From NCBI GenBank assembly GCA_007922225.1, contig ML680086.1:6890065-6954064 (forward strand): a stretch of DNA of 64,000 nt, in the 5' to 3' direction. Numbering within the stretch: position 1 is the stretch's first letter; each line of letters opens with the position of its first letter. Positions 1 to 10,497 of the stretch are shown in pieces. Below the pieces are notes generated by a model. The model was not told the origin of the DNA and searched no databases. It saw only the letters and a list, made by a program, of their open reading frames with translations. Made by a program: the position numbers and the translations under genes. This DNA comes from Emydura subglobosa (lineage: Eukaryota; Chordata; Testudines; Chelidae).

Positions 1-334
1 CCTTCGCTGCTGACAAATCTATCACCTACCTGGGGCAGAACAGCTCCAGCGATGGACCAGGCAAGGAGCAGAAGCGTTGGTTCTGCCACTGGCCACCCAT
101 GTGACCTGGGCAAGCCACGTCATCACTCTCTGCCTCAATTTCCCCATCTGTAAAATGGGGCTAAAGACACTGCCCTCCTTTGTGAAGGGCTTAGGGATCT
201 ACTGATGAAAGGGGCTAGGTAAGTTAGGGCTTGCTGGGGCTTTGTCCCAGCCGACATTGCTTGGCTGAGGCTGGCTGGTTTCCTGCCCCAATGCACTACA
301 GCATGAGGCAGCGCCACCAGCAGGCTCACGGTAC
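1..334 (-). other. SNTA1 intron 5, first part
   Basis: Intronic sequence after the GTACCG donor of exon 5 (minus strand). It contains one MIR-like SINE relic, listed separately. No other feature is recognised; exon 6 is outside the window. Confidence 0.8.
75..225 (+). repeat. MIR-like SINE relic
   Basis: The plus strand shows the usual landmarks of MIR/CORE-SINE relics in order: a degenerate tGTGACCTGGGCAAGCC motif, TCTGCCTCAATTTCCCC, then CATCTGTAAAATGGGG and a tail with TTTGTGAAGGGC. It is heavily diverged, so it is an old insertion. Confidence 0.7.
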
Positions 335-465
335 CTGGTGGCAATGAGCGGGTAGCTCTGGGTTGGTTTATTCAGGGCATCCCTGTTCTGTGGGAGGCTG
401 CTGTAGAACAGAAGATCCTTCTCCGTGAGGATGGTGAGGATGTTCTTCGTCCCGTCGCCGGGGAG
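335..465 (-). CDS. SNTA1: SNTA1 exon 5: start of PH2 domain
   Basis: This 131-nt exon gives 43 whole codons, starting LPGDGTKN and ending QSYPLIAT, plus two bases (AG) of a split arginine codon. It encodes the early part of the second PH domain, including the conserved pieces ILTEKDLLFY and YPLIATR found in all syntrophins. On the minus strand the acceptor is a T-rich tract ending TTTTCCAG. The donor is GTACCG, a weak match to GTRAGT. The frame is open and continues exon 4 without a phase change. PH2 and the following SU domain bind dystrophin and utrophin; their remaining parts are encoded beyond position 1. The longer open frame running on past 334 is intron read-through. Confidence 0.92.
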
Positions 466-1488
466 CTGGAAAACAAAGGGCACATGATTAAATGGGACTC
501 AGAGCAGGGGGTGTCCTCACAGAAGCCAGCTCTCCTCCTCCTGGAGGGCTGTCCAGAGTGCGCACAGGGGAATGGAAAGTCAGGAGTGCCGAGGGGGTGA
601 GAGGGAGGAGGGGGACAGGTTTTTTCCCACAATCGGTGGCTAGTGTTAAGTAAGTGGAAAGGGCATTTCTCAGAGCTAGGTGAGGTGCAGGGAAGCGTCA
701 GAGCCGATGAGGAGAGAGCCCAGCAAATGCCTCTGTCCTGCCATCTGCGTGTGCTGAGCCTTGCACTTCTGAGCAAGGAACATGGGTCAAAACCGGAACC
801 CAGCAAACCTCTCCCCCGAGCAGGGAGCGCAGCCACACCGGTGGGACCTGCAGTGCACGCCGGGCTGGGGAGGGTAGCGGATAGGCAGGCTGGAGAAGCT
901 CTCAAAGCTGAAGGTCAAAGACTTGCCCAGGATTACATGGTGAGTCAGTGGCACAGCCAGAAAGAGAACCCAGGAGTTCTGGCTCCTGGCAGACAGCCGC
1001 ACCGGATTGCACCGCTGACCCACGCAGCCTGCCACTGGCACGAAACCTCTGCCAGGCGGTTCCCTGGAACCCAGCAGCACATGGCTGGCACAGTAAGCTG
1101 CAACACCGAGCCTTGTCTCCCAGGCTGGCAGGAGGCTTCTGAGGAAAGCAGCCCCCGACCAGCTGCAGTGCCCTAGGAGTGGAACAACAGGGCATGTGGC
1201 AAGCTGGGATGGGGTGCATCAGCAGAGCATTGTGGAGGGCCCTGTACTAGAGTAACAGGATGGTGCGGCAGTAACAGGATGGCAGGTGGGCAGGGCAGAG
1301 CGGTGAGGGGCTCGGGGTGGGAACAGCAGCGGGCTGTGGGTTGGGACTGAGCCGAGCCGTGGGAGAACAGTGGGAGGCACAGAGGGTGCTAGTGGCAAGG
1401 GTCGAGCTGCCTGGCCAGAGCTGGGAGAGGAAGCATGAGCAATCTCCTCCACCAAAGGCGCGTTCACAGCCTGAAAGCCTGGCGCTAC
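466..1488 (-). other. SNTA1 intron 4
   Basis: Intron of 1,023 bp between exons 4 and 5. It has GT and AG ends on the minus strand and contains one antisense MIR-like relic at about 905-1010. The open frames crossing it show no recognisable protein and are taken as chance. Confidence 0.85.
905..1010 (-). repeat. MIR-like SINE relic
   Basis: On the minus strand the pieces AACTCCTGGGTTCT, GTGCCACTGACTCACC and CTGGGCAAGTC follow one another in the spacing expected of MIR. It is diverged and truncated. Confidence 0.65.
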
Positions 1489-1696
1489 CTGCTCCGTGAG
1501 CCAGCCAACGTGCTTGATCTCTTTGCTCCCTGCAACCCCGGCTGCCGCCAGCAGGGCCCTCAGCTCCTCTTTGACTCTGGACACCAGGGCGCTGATGTTG
1601 GTGTGAAGGGCGTTGAACCAGGACTGGGCCGTCACCTCGTCTTTGGCTCTCAGGAAGAGGGGAATCCGCCCATCTGCAGAACAGATTTCCAGGTAC
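1489..1696 (-). CDS. SNTA1: SNTA1 exon 4: end of PH1 domain and linker to PH2
   Basis: This 208-nt exon supplies the third base of an arginine codon and then 69 whole codons, starting YLEICSADGR and ending KHVGWLTEQ. It holds the last strands and the C-terminal helix of the split first PH domain (FLRAKDEVTAQSWFNALHTN), then a basic, leucine-rich linker (RVKEELRALL) and the first strand of PH2 (GWLTEQ). Human alpha-1-syntrophin has the same arrangement. The acceptor is a pyrimidine-rich tract ending TTTGCAG and the donor is GTAGCG, which is non-optimal. No stop or frameshift is present. The PH1 domain, split by the PDZ domain, helps membrane lipid association and presentation of PDZ ligands; this is family knowledge. 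Confidence 0.94.
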
Positions 1697-3786
1697 CTGC
1701 AAAGCAGGAAAGGCTGGTTTGTGGCCAGGATCTGCACAGCAGGAAGGAGCACAGGTGGCTGGTGCAACAGGAGGAAACTGGGCTTGTTCCAGGTAACGCT
1801 TTCCCAGCAGCGTCTGGGGCTTCGGCTTCTGCCTTGACGTTACCTGAAGTGCTGGCGTCTCTCGAGGGAGACTGAGTTGGGCTGCACTGCCGGCACGAAT
1901 GCATACAAACTGCATGCTGGTCAGCCGCCTCCATCCTGCTGCTGCCTTCAGCCCCAGGCGGCACAGAGCTAGCTAATCGAACACAGCCCTAGGAATTCCC
2001 CTCCACCCCCCTGCCACATTCCCACCCCAAGGCAAAGGGACGGCCACCCCCAGGAGAACACAGACTATACTGGAGAGCTCAGCGGGCAAGAGGACTAAGA
2101 AGCCACTTTGAGCTGGCTTGGATTTGCAGGCTTGTGTTGGTCTTTATTCGTGAGCTTAACTGACACCTGCCACATGCTGGAGACAACGCCGGGGGGATCC
2201 CACAAGTCCCAGGAGCGTGAGCCCGAAGGAGGAGGGGGTGCGCGGTATTTGTCTGTTTAAAATGTTTCACTCAGTCAGTCAGAGAGGAGAATCCACAGCC
2301 CACGACTGATGTGACCAAAGACTCCCTCGTGCAACAAGGGGGAAGGAGACCGCGCACCAGCGGTCCCCAGGTGACAGGGCTGCCTCCAGGCAGCTCAGCC
2401 AGGGCTGCAGCAGGGAGACAATTTGGTCAGATCTGATGAAAATGTTTATCGATAAAAAGGCAAAACCACGGAAATTTTCTCCTAATTGGCTTCTTGTCTA
2501 GCTGTAATAAATCCTGGTGAATAACCAGCATAGCCCAGAAAATTAAGGCCTGCTCCTAATGCTTGGCTGGTCCAAATGGGGCTAAATGTGAGTGGAATAC
2601 TCCTAACAAGCTGCTTGGGCTGCCTTCCTCCTCATCGACATTCTCCCTGCCCGCCCAAGTGACAGCTCTGACCGCTCAAGTGCCCTTCCTAGCCAGCCAC
2701 CCGTTAGCCTCCAAGAACTCAACAGTTTCGGCCCCAGCAGTGTTTTGAAGCTAAAGCCTCGGCATAAAAGGTTCTGAGTCATAGACTCACATCCCCTATA
2801 GCCCCTGTCACCACAGCACCTGGTGACCAGGTACAGCTAAGAACAGAGGCACAAGTGACTGTGCTTTACCCAAGAAGTCTACAGCAGAGGCTCTGCTAAG
2901 TGCCAGGCTCAACCTGGAGAGCCCAGGGCTCCCGGGAGCGCCGACGCACGGAGCAGGCGGGGCACTCAGACACGGTTTGGGGAAGTTGTATTATTTCTCT
3001 TTTATTTCTCTTTGCAAGGAAGCGTTCCAGTCTGGAGCAACCCCAGGAGGGGCAGTGATGCAATTCCAGCAGATTGCCCATTGCACAGACCTTCTCCCCG
3101 CTGTGCATTTGTTTGCAGTGGAATGGCAGCAGTACCTGTAATTCTCTTGCACCGTATCCTGTGCAAGGCTGTACTCTCTCAGGGAGCTCCTTAAGGTGTG
3201 TTACCCAGGAGAGAACCCAGCCCAGCTATACACACACGCCGTTCTTTTCCCATTAGCCAGACAGACAGAAAAGCATCTGCTGGACAGAGCCTAGAGCCCA
3301 GCGAAACTCAGGTCTCCTTCCAAGACAAACCAAGGACCCTATGCTACTCATGTGTGCAGTCCCTGGGGGGCCTGACCGGGATCTCTCTTAGATCGGATCT
3401 ACACCAGCCTAACTCCACTGCACATCACACTGAAGTGCCAAGTGAGGACAGAGGCCGTGAACACCAGCTGTACAGGACCAGCATGGCAACGGACAGGACC
3501 CACTGGGCACTCTGCCAGGAGGATGGCCGAAGATCTTCAGTAATCAAGTGGGACAGGGTGGGGTGTGATCCATCCACTCCCCTAACTCCTCCCTAGCTAT
3601 CCCCGAGAGACTGTCTAACTGAGGCCCAATCTCTGCTCTGGACAGGGGCCCAATCTCTGCTCTGGACAGGGGCAGTGCCCCGCTACTGACTCGAGTGGGA
3701 CAGTCACTGGGTCGAGGACACCGAGGAGCTTGCAGGTTCAAGGTCTGGATCCCCGCCTGGGCCAGGCTCCTGGGGGGCTGGGTCAC
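1697..3786 (-). other. SNTA1 intron 3
   Basis: Intron of 2,090 bp between exons 3 and 4. I recognise no mobile element except a perfect 24-bp tandem duplication near 3.65 kb. A short AT-rich stretch at 2430-2540 stands out from its GC-rich surroundings, with no function visible. Confidence 0.8.
3624..3671. repeat. Perfect tandem duplication of a 24-bp unit
   Basis: Two identical 24-bp copies (3624-3647 and 3648-3671), each containing CAATCTCTGCTCTGGACAGG, lie back to back. The absence of differences suggests a recent event. Confidence 0.95.
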
Positions 3787-3988
3787 CTGTTTTCTGGGTC
3801 ACTGGGGAGACATTTCCGTGACACGTAGCACATTTTCAGGGGGACGTTCTTCCCTTCCTGGAGGTCTCGCAGGGAGAGGATGGGCGAGGCTTGCTTCTGT
3901 AGTGAGACAGCCGGGGAGGGGTCCCAGCTGACGGTTGCCCCGGATGAGGAGTTCTTGAAATACGGGGAGATCTCCTTCATGTATTTCA
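3787..3988 (-). CDS. SNTA1: SNTA1 exon 3: linker after PDZ and second half of PH1
   Basis: This 202-nt exon starts with two bases completing a valine, then KYMKEISPYFKNSSSG, and ends SDPEN plus AG of an arginine codon. KYMKE continues the final PDZ strand (VVLE in exon 2). The central part is a variable serine/proline-rich linker, and VPLKMCYVSRK is the strand with which the first PH domain resumes after the PDZ insertion. SPYFKNS is characteristic of the alpha-1 paralogue. The acceptor tract is a CT microsatellite followed by GTTCCAG. The donor is GTGACC, unusual after GT. This exon lies about 2.1 kb before exon 4 and about 56.5 kb after exon 2. Confidence 0.94.
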
Positions 3989-6900
3989 CTGGAACAGAGA
4001 GAGAGAGAGAATTCAAGGTGTATCCTTGGAGCACTTCCCTTCGCTGCCACCCTCCAGGGCTTCCCCTGCACACACACGACAGCCAGAGGTCTTGCACCTG
4101 CACTGCACACAACCATGCAGATGGCACAGCTGCCCTGGAGAGACGCTGGGTGGCAGAACACAATGCACCAGGCCACTCAGAGCACCACATGGCTGTGTGT
4201 GCTGGAGCCTGCAGCCTCCGGGAGCCGCACCCTGGCCACGGCCATATGCTGTGCTCTAGTGTCACTGCTCATTGGCCAACTCTACTATAGGGAGCCCAGA
4301 CACATGGCAGCTGAATCCCGTGTCAGGGCTGCACCTACTAGGAGGAGATGGTGGGATCTTCTGCCAGTGCCCCAGGGGTTGCTAAGCCATGAACGGGGTC
4401 TCCGGGACCCAGCTGCAGGGTCCTTTGTCATTTCATCTTCATTAGCCTCGACAGAAGCTTGGAAGTGGGCTCAGTTTTCCTGGCAGAATACGCTCTCCTC
4501 TGTCTACAGCCCGTTTGTTGTGGTAGGACTGCTCACAAACGCCTGCCTTTGAGCACTTACCAGTGATTAGGCTCTCTCATAAGACTGGCAGCGTCTCCTG
4601 CCCCCCAGCCACCCACTGACAAAGGCTGCTTTGTAAAGAGGGGTGTAGGCCTCTGTGATCACACGCAGCCTCTGACAGCCCCGCCGATGGTTCATCAGCC
4701 AAAGAATACTGCATGCACACGGGCAGGTCTGCAACTCCTCAGCGCACACAGGTGGGGTGGGGTCAGATGTCCGGAAGAGCCCAGCTCCGAGCTACGCACC
4801 ACAATGAGGGGCCGGCTCTTCCGAGGACAGCAGGGCAGTGCTCTGGAAAATCTGCCCCACCCAGGGCGGAAAGGTGAGCTGCCTTTTCTCAGGATAAGCA
4901 ACAAGGAGGCTAAAGGCAAGACACTAGACTAGCCAACTTGGCTCACACGCCATTAACGCTACCTGCTAACTTACAGGCCAGCAGTTTTTCTAGTGAAATA
5001 AATGTCCTGGTCTTGAGACCACGTCTGATGTTCCAATGTAGCGTTTCTAGCCTGGACAGGTCACAATGTATGTAACCACCTGATTCCAGAGATGGCCTTT
5101 CTCGTCCTTCCCCACTGCACATACAACTGGATTCTCACAAGGAGTTAATAGGTACCAAGTGCCACGTCCTCAGTTGATGCATCCGCACCAACTTCAGCCG
5201 AGACTCAGGCCCTAAGGGTTTATCTCATGCGAAAGCACCAGCCAAAGCATCTGTTAGCAGCACGGCGGCAGCTGGCAGACGGCGGCTGTAACAGCCCTAT
5301 CAGAACTCCAAGGCAAGCAGAACGGTGGGGTTTTAAGATGAGTATTTACTGCCAGTCAACAAAGGAATGGTTAATGCCTCTGGAAAGTTGAAATTTCTGG
5401 CATTCCCTTCTAGCCCTTCTAGCCTTCAAACAGTCCCAGAGCCTTTGGCTTAGTGGTGCTTCCTTGGCCCCAATCCAGGCGTGAACGTCACAAGGCCCAT
5501 CCCTTAGAGTAGTGTAATCTTAACCCTCTTCAGTCTGACTCTGATCCTAGGAGGCGACATGGGAAACTCGCTCTGGCATTCCAGCCCCTCACCACTTCTC
5601 CCCAGAAAGCCACCAGCGGCACGGAAGTTCTTCCACAGCCGTCATCCGCCTCATGGTTGGCCAAAACCGACGGGGAGGGCGGGAGGGGGCCAGGATCCCA
5701 GGCGCCGGCTGGGTTCTTCATGATGTGCAGGCGGGGGAGGGGGGGTGGCGCAGGAGGCTCTGAGGGGCAGCTGGATGGAGCCCAGGGGCAGGGAGCTATG
5801 GGTGACCAAGAGGAGGAACTCCCCCCTCCTCCTGCCGCAACCCCATGGCCAGGGGGTGCGGTTCCCTCCCCCTTAGGTATAGACCTCCCCCTGCCAAGGG
5901 CAGCTGGGGGCAGCACCTGGGGACCCCTCCTGCCCTGAGTGGGGGGCACCTGAGGTGGGGGTGGAGGGGCACAAATGCAAGCATTGGCCCCTGGGTGCCA
6001 GAGACCCACAGTATGCCACTGTTGTCGGCTGCCTGAAAAAGAAGGGCCGAGGCCCCATGGCCCTGCTGACGCTCAGTGTAACTTTGGGGAAGGCAGCAGG
6101 CCGGATCCTGGGCTGACGTAAATCAGCGTAGCAGCGGAGCTAGGCAAATCTACCTCAGCTGAGCTCTGGCCCTGCGTCTCTGCTTTTGCATTCAACTACC
6201 ACAAGTAGATATTGCCACTGATCCCACGGAATACTGTGATCAAAATATATCTTGCGTCTTACACTGCCAGGGACTCTGCAGAGAGATGCTGGGCCTTCCA
6301 ATGCCATGGAAGGAGGTTTCCAAGGAATGTGGCAGATTACAGATTGAGGTCACTGCTGTCGCAATCTCAGGGGACATCTGACTTGATCTACTGAACAACA
6401 AAGAGCTGGATCCACACGTGGACAATATTGGAAAACTAGCTTGAGGCGTGATGTTACTGAGCTACGTGACGGATCCCAGAAACAAAGGTCAGGGGAGGAG
6501 AAGGCTTGAGAAATGTAACCCTCAGTTCTCCCCTCCTGCGTGGCAAGTCAGACTAGCAATCCAGATTTCTGCCCCCAAACTGACGTTTGTGAAAGCGGCT
6601 GCGTCCTAGTTCACTGCATCAGAATGGAGGGAAACCAGGGAGGCCAGGGCAGCGCAGTTCAGAACGGTCGTTTTGTAACAGACCTGCCCTTCTGTCCAGC
6701 CAGCTCAGCATATAGTGAGTGTGTTTGGGCTACATTAGGATTGGCCTGGTTGAAGCTTCCCAACAATCCTGGTGCTGAGAAAAGCCAGGCTGGTAACAGG
6801 CCTAAGGGCAGATAGTCGGGGGGGGGAGTTCTGAAACCGGGAGGGTTGGGTGGTAAAGAAGTTCAGGCCTTGCCTTCGGGGCAATACGACAGGCCCATCT

Positions 6901-7085
6901 GCCCCTGAAACTCCAAAACCCAACTCACAAACCCCTGCCCCGAGCCCGTTTCTGAGCCCAGTGAGGGAGAAGTGCCAGAGCCTCCATGAAGTCCACTAGG
7001 GACTTTGCTATTGCTAATGATTTTACACTGAAAGAGCTCACATACTGTGGAGATAGGTGGCAGGATAAAACGAATGATTAGATAG
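3989..7085 (-). other. SNTA1 intron 2, 3' end: no gene recognised
   Basis: Single-copy-looking intronic sequence upstream of the exon 3 acceptor. At 5640-6060 it is very G-rich (plus strand) with several runs of five or more G, but shows no start site or promoter motif. At 6100-6180 there is a possible fragment of a dispersed repeat ending in TCTGGCCC. Nothing else is recognised. Confidence 0.7.
3996..4010 (-). repeat. CT microsatellite forming the polypyrimidine tract of exon 3
   Basis: A (AG)7A run on the plus strand reads as a CT run on the minus strand. It ends seven bases before the first base of exon 3, where GTTCCAG completes the acceptor. It therefore serves as the polypyrimidine tract for splicing out the 56.5-kb intron. 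Confidence 0.85.
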
Positions 7086-7500
7086 AGCCAAGGTGGGCGA
7101 GGTGATATCTTTTATTGGACCAACTTCTGTTGGTGAGAGAGACAGGCTTTCAAGCATCGCAGAGCTCGTCCTCGGATCTGGGAAAGGTGCCGAGCGTCAC
7201 AGCGAAGTACAAAGTGGGGCAGTGAAGCAATCGGCGTAAGGAATGAATACGTTGCAAGAAACCGTTCAGAACGAGGTGGGCAATGAAGACCTCTGCAGTG
7301 ACAGGAGGAAGGAGAGTTAGTGGCTTACACCGTGTTGTAATGAAACAAAACCAGCGGCTCTACCTGAGTCGTGATTTTTGTGTCTAGCAGTTCTGAAGTT
7401 AAGCTCCCAGGCTCATTTTTCGAAGGTGTTGGGCAGGATTCCTTTGCAGACAAGGACAGAGAAGTCAGATACGGAGTGACACTGCCCTGCTCCAATGAGG
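7086..7500 (-). mobile_element. Penelope-like retroelement remnant with hammerhead-like core
   Basis: Minus-strand copy of a dispersed family also seen at 33.5, 36.8 and 41.5 kb. Its shared end contains ACCAACAGAAGTTGGTCC followed by AATAAAAGATATCACC. Upstream in the minus direction are a hammerhead-like core (7179-7140) and about 320 bp of further repeat-like sequence with no intact frame. The Penelope assignment is inference. It rests on the ribozyme-like fold and on the known association of small hammerheads with Penelope-like elements. Confidence 0.5.
7140..7179 (-). ncRNA. Degenerate small hammerhead-like ribozyme core
   Basis: Read on the minus strand: AGAT (stem I), CCGAGGA core, one extra base, GAGC paired with GCTT (stem II, one G-T pair), then GAAAGCC and GTCT. 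GTCT pairs with AGAT to close stem I. Core position 4 is C instead of U, and the AGCT of related copies is AGCC here. Activity is therefore doubtful. Confidence 0.4.
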
Positions 7501-8372
7501 AGGCTGGCTGCTGGCAGCAGACGGGGCTGATTCCCAGTCCTCCAGGCTACCCCCAGTCTGCCCCCATCAGTCATGTCTCCAGTGAATAGAGTCAACTCCT
7601 TCCCAGCTATGTGCTCTGTCCTTTGGCTGGTAGATTCTGACCATGTGGGCAGAAGGGAGGTGTCATTAGCTGCTGCTACCAGCAGGCTCTGGCTATTGAT
7701 TCGACAGACAGACAATGTGCCTCTGAGAGCTACAGTAATACAAATCGTTCTAACAATGCTATTCCTAATGCTTGTGCAGTGATCACACGCAGTGGGTGTT
7801 GTTATGTTTCTTTCTTTCCTTCCCATGGTTTCCCCCTAACACACACATCCCGGAAGAAGCAAACTATGTTTTCTTTGGATTCAGGAAGAACCCTGAGCTC
7901 TGAGCGCAGCACCATCCTGCCATCAGAGCCAGGCAGCAGGTGTCTCATCTCCAGCTGGGAGGCGAGGGGAGCACACTTAAAGGGAAGGGCTCATGGGAAT
8001 CTGAAACTGCTTTGGGCAGGCAGCCCAAGAGACCAAGGATGGATTTCACAGGGAAGGGAAAGAAATCATTGTACTGTTTGGGGCTTTTCAAATTGCCTTA
8101 TTTCTTCCTTAAAGAAACAGCAGTATGAGCAACCACATCAGAAGGGAGGAAGAACAAAGCCACGCGTGGCACGTATGCTGCAGAGCATGTGTCCCCTGGG
8201 TGTAATGGGTGTGCAGTGCTCCATGTGTAGAGCTCTGGAGTTGTGTGTCCATTCTTCTCGTATCTCCAATGATTGCATGTATTGCCTAATGCTGCTCAGA
8301 CCAGGTCTGGGTCTCATAGGGAAGAAGACCCAGCAACCGGCGCACACTAGTTCTCCCACTTCTGCCAGGACT
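7501..8372 (-). other. Intron 2 interval without recognised feature
   Basis: I see no gene, repeat family or RNA motif here. The open frame at 7779-8420 (plus) has no recognisable domain and overlaps a dispersed repeat at its end. Confidence 0.6.
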
Positions 8373-8502
8373 GGTGCAGGGCCCAAGCGTAATTTTTTCA
8401 GGTCCAGTACAAACTTGTAACACGGGCCCCCTCCCACACACATAATGGGGGTTGCAGCCTGGGCAAGGCCCCCCCAGGGCCTCCGGGCCCCAGTGAAGTG
8501 TG
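8373..8502 (+). repeat. Dispersed repeat, copy 1 (partner at 21.17 kb)
   Basis: It matches 21174-21364 closely and in the same orientation: GGGCCCAAGC, TAATTTTTTC, GTACAAACTTGTAACAC and GGGGTTGCAGCCTGGGC occur in the same order. Compared with copy 2 it lacks about 60 bp in the middle. The family is not identified. Confidence 0.8.
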
Positions 8503-8954
8503 TCATAGCCACCGTGGGAGAAAATCACAAACCACTCAGCACAGAGGCACGTCTCTGCCGTATCTCTTGCTGCTCCAAAGCCCAGGGGAGTCAGTAGAAA
8601 GGTTTCCGCCCTGGTCACTGCACTTCTGGGCATAGCCTGAGTACGCAGTGCACGTGAATTAGCTACCGAACCTGTTCACAAACTTCTCCCCTGTCGGAAT
8701 TCATTTTTAAACAGCCATTGGGCAGTCTGCGCTCTGTACTCGGGGCACCAGAGGAGACCCTGGCAGCTCAGCTGGCACAAACAGGCATGTTGGCTGGGTT
8801 TAGTTTTCCCATTTGAATTCCTCTCCCTGCCCCTTTCTCCCCATCCCTCCTAGGTGGCCTGCTGTTCCCACTTTCAAAGCCGTGATAGTTGAGCGGCCAG
8901 ACCTCAGACAAAAGGGGCCGTCCTGTCTCTTGCAGGCTGCCTGTGTAACTAGCA

Positions 8955-9118
8955 CAGGGGTTCTCACACTGGAGGTCGTGACCCCTCAGGGGGTTGCGAG
9001 CTGTCAGCCACCATGCATGCCAATAAGAATGGCATGGCTTGGGGGGGTGGGGAGGGGTCATCACAGCCTGAAATATTTTTAAAAGGGGTCCCAGCAAAAA
9101 AAAGTTTGAGAACCCCTG
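8955..9118. mobile_element. hAT-like MITE with perfect 8-bp target duplication
   Basis: A 164-bp element bounded by inverted ends (CAGGGGTTCTCA at the left; TTTGAGAACCCCTG at the right). AACTAGCA occurs directly on both sides, at 8947-8954 and 9119-9126. The 8-bp duplication and the CAGGGGTTCTCA-type ends are hAT hallmarks. No transposase is encoded, so it moved using another element's enzyme. Confidence 0.92.
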
Positions 9119-9126
9119 AACTAGCA

Positions 9127-9840
9127 CCTTTGTGTGTAAAGCAGGTCTGTGTGCCACATGTGGTTAGCCTGGGAGTGCCTGTGTCCAGACACAGTGTGCG
9201 TTCAGCACGCTAGTTTGACATGCATGTGTGCTTCTCAGCTCTCTGTGTGCGGCGTGTGTGTGCATTCCCAACTGCTGACCATGTGGCAGGATGCTGTGAT
9301 GCCTGTTACACTGGCGGAGACTCGCTGTACTTCTGAATCACTGGAGGTGGGGGGAGAAACGTGATAAAAGCCGAGTGGAAACTATTTCAAAACAAGATGC
9401 TGCCCTGATTTGCCAGGAGACAGGACTCACAAACTTTTTCTCACTGCCTCTGTGATCTGGGGAGCTGCTGACATGCATTCAAAGCTAGGCTGAGAAGGAG
9501 AACACTGAGGAAGCAGAGCCAGAGTTTGGCACGACGGTAACTGAGCTATTTCTGACACTCACCACCAATATGTTTGATTAATGCTCTCGCCTACGCAGTC
9601 TGTTCTCAGACCACCAGCCAACAGGCAGTTCAAAGACAATGGGATGCCAGCCAAGACTGTTCCAAGTACGGCCTAGCAGAGACTCTCTAAACACCCCGTT
9701 TGGCTGGCCTGGCTGAGACGCAGGAAGAAGAACGGCTTGTGGATGCAAAGCACTACATTTGTACTCGTTTTCACCGGAAAAGGAAGCCAAGCCGGGAGAG
9801 CAAGACATTGGGCAGGGGGGCCCCACATCCAGCAATTGGA
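9127..9840 (-). other. Intron 2 interval without recognised feature
   Basis: TG-rich in its first 150 bp (plus strand), otherwise unremarkable. No gene or repeat family recognised. Confidence 0.6.
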
Positions 9841-9865
9841 AAAGACGGTTCCTCACCTTGGAACT

Positions 9866-9910
9866 GTTGTTCTTCGAGACGTGTTGCCCGTGTCCATTCC
9901 ATTGTAGGTG
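9866..9910 (+). repeat. DIRS-like terminal inverted repeat, left
   Basis: Contains TTCTTCGAGACGTG, then GTCCATTCCATTGTAGGTG. It pairs with the inverse of 11894-11938, which reads CTTCAAGTGC, then GTCGATTCCATTATGGGTG. Similarity is clear but imperfect, as expected of an aged copy. Confidence 0.75.
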
Positions 9911-9949
9911 ACTCACAAGCAGTACCTTGGAGGTGGGTTTGCAGTTCAC

Positions 9950-10376
9950 AGATGCACTGACTGCAGCACTGCCCTGCCGAATCTGGTGTCGTCCCTTGCT
10001 GCTGAAGAGTGGCGTAGTGGGACGTAAAGATGTGCACCGACAACCATGTAGCGGCTTTGCATATCTCCTGAATAGGCACTTGTGCTAGGAATGCCGCAGA
10101 AGAGGCCTGCACTCTAGTAGAGTGAGCTGTGACACTTCCCAGGAGGGGAGCCTTCGCCTGCCTGTAGCAGAACCTAATGCAGGAGGTTATCCAAGAGGAG
10201 ATCCGCTGCGAAGAGACAGGTAAGCCCTTCATCCTGTCAGCCACCACTACGAACAGCTGCGTGGACTTACAGAACAGTTCCATCCTCTTGACGTAAAAAG
10301 CCAGGGCTCTGCACATGTCCAGCGTATGCCACCTCCATTCTTCCTCCGAAGGATGCAGCTTTGGGAAGAATACCAA
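9950..10376 (-). pseudogene. Tyrosine recombinase fragment of DIRS-like element
   Basis: The minus-strand frame reads KLHPSEEEWRWHTLDMCRAL near its start. It then has the HxxR-type motif AHSTR and, 33 residues further on, ICKAATWLSVHIFTSHY with the likely catalytic tyrosine at its end. This spacing and the AHSTR...ICKAATW pattern match DIRS-type tyrosine recombinases. The N-terminal half with the first catalytic arginine region is not clearly present. The frame opens on a non-ATG codon, so it is a fragment fused to the element's deletion junction rather than a working gene. It would have integrated circular DNA without target duplication. Confidence 0.7.
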
Positions 10377-10497
10377 CAGGAAGATATCCTGACTAACACG
10401 GAATTGGGCAAAAAGTTCAGGTCCCAGGGGCCTAATGGATCCCTAAGCTGGGGGTAAAGTCTCTCTATACCCTTCAGGGACCCCTCTCCCGAGCAAC

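Noticed and set aside
5640..6060. CpG island or alternative promoter
   Set aside because: The stretch is G-rich but relatively poor in CG dinucleotides, and no first exon or coding start follows it on the minus strand.
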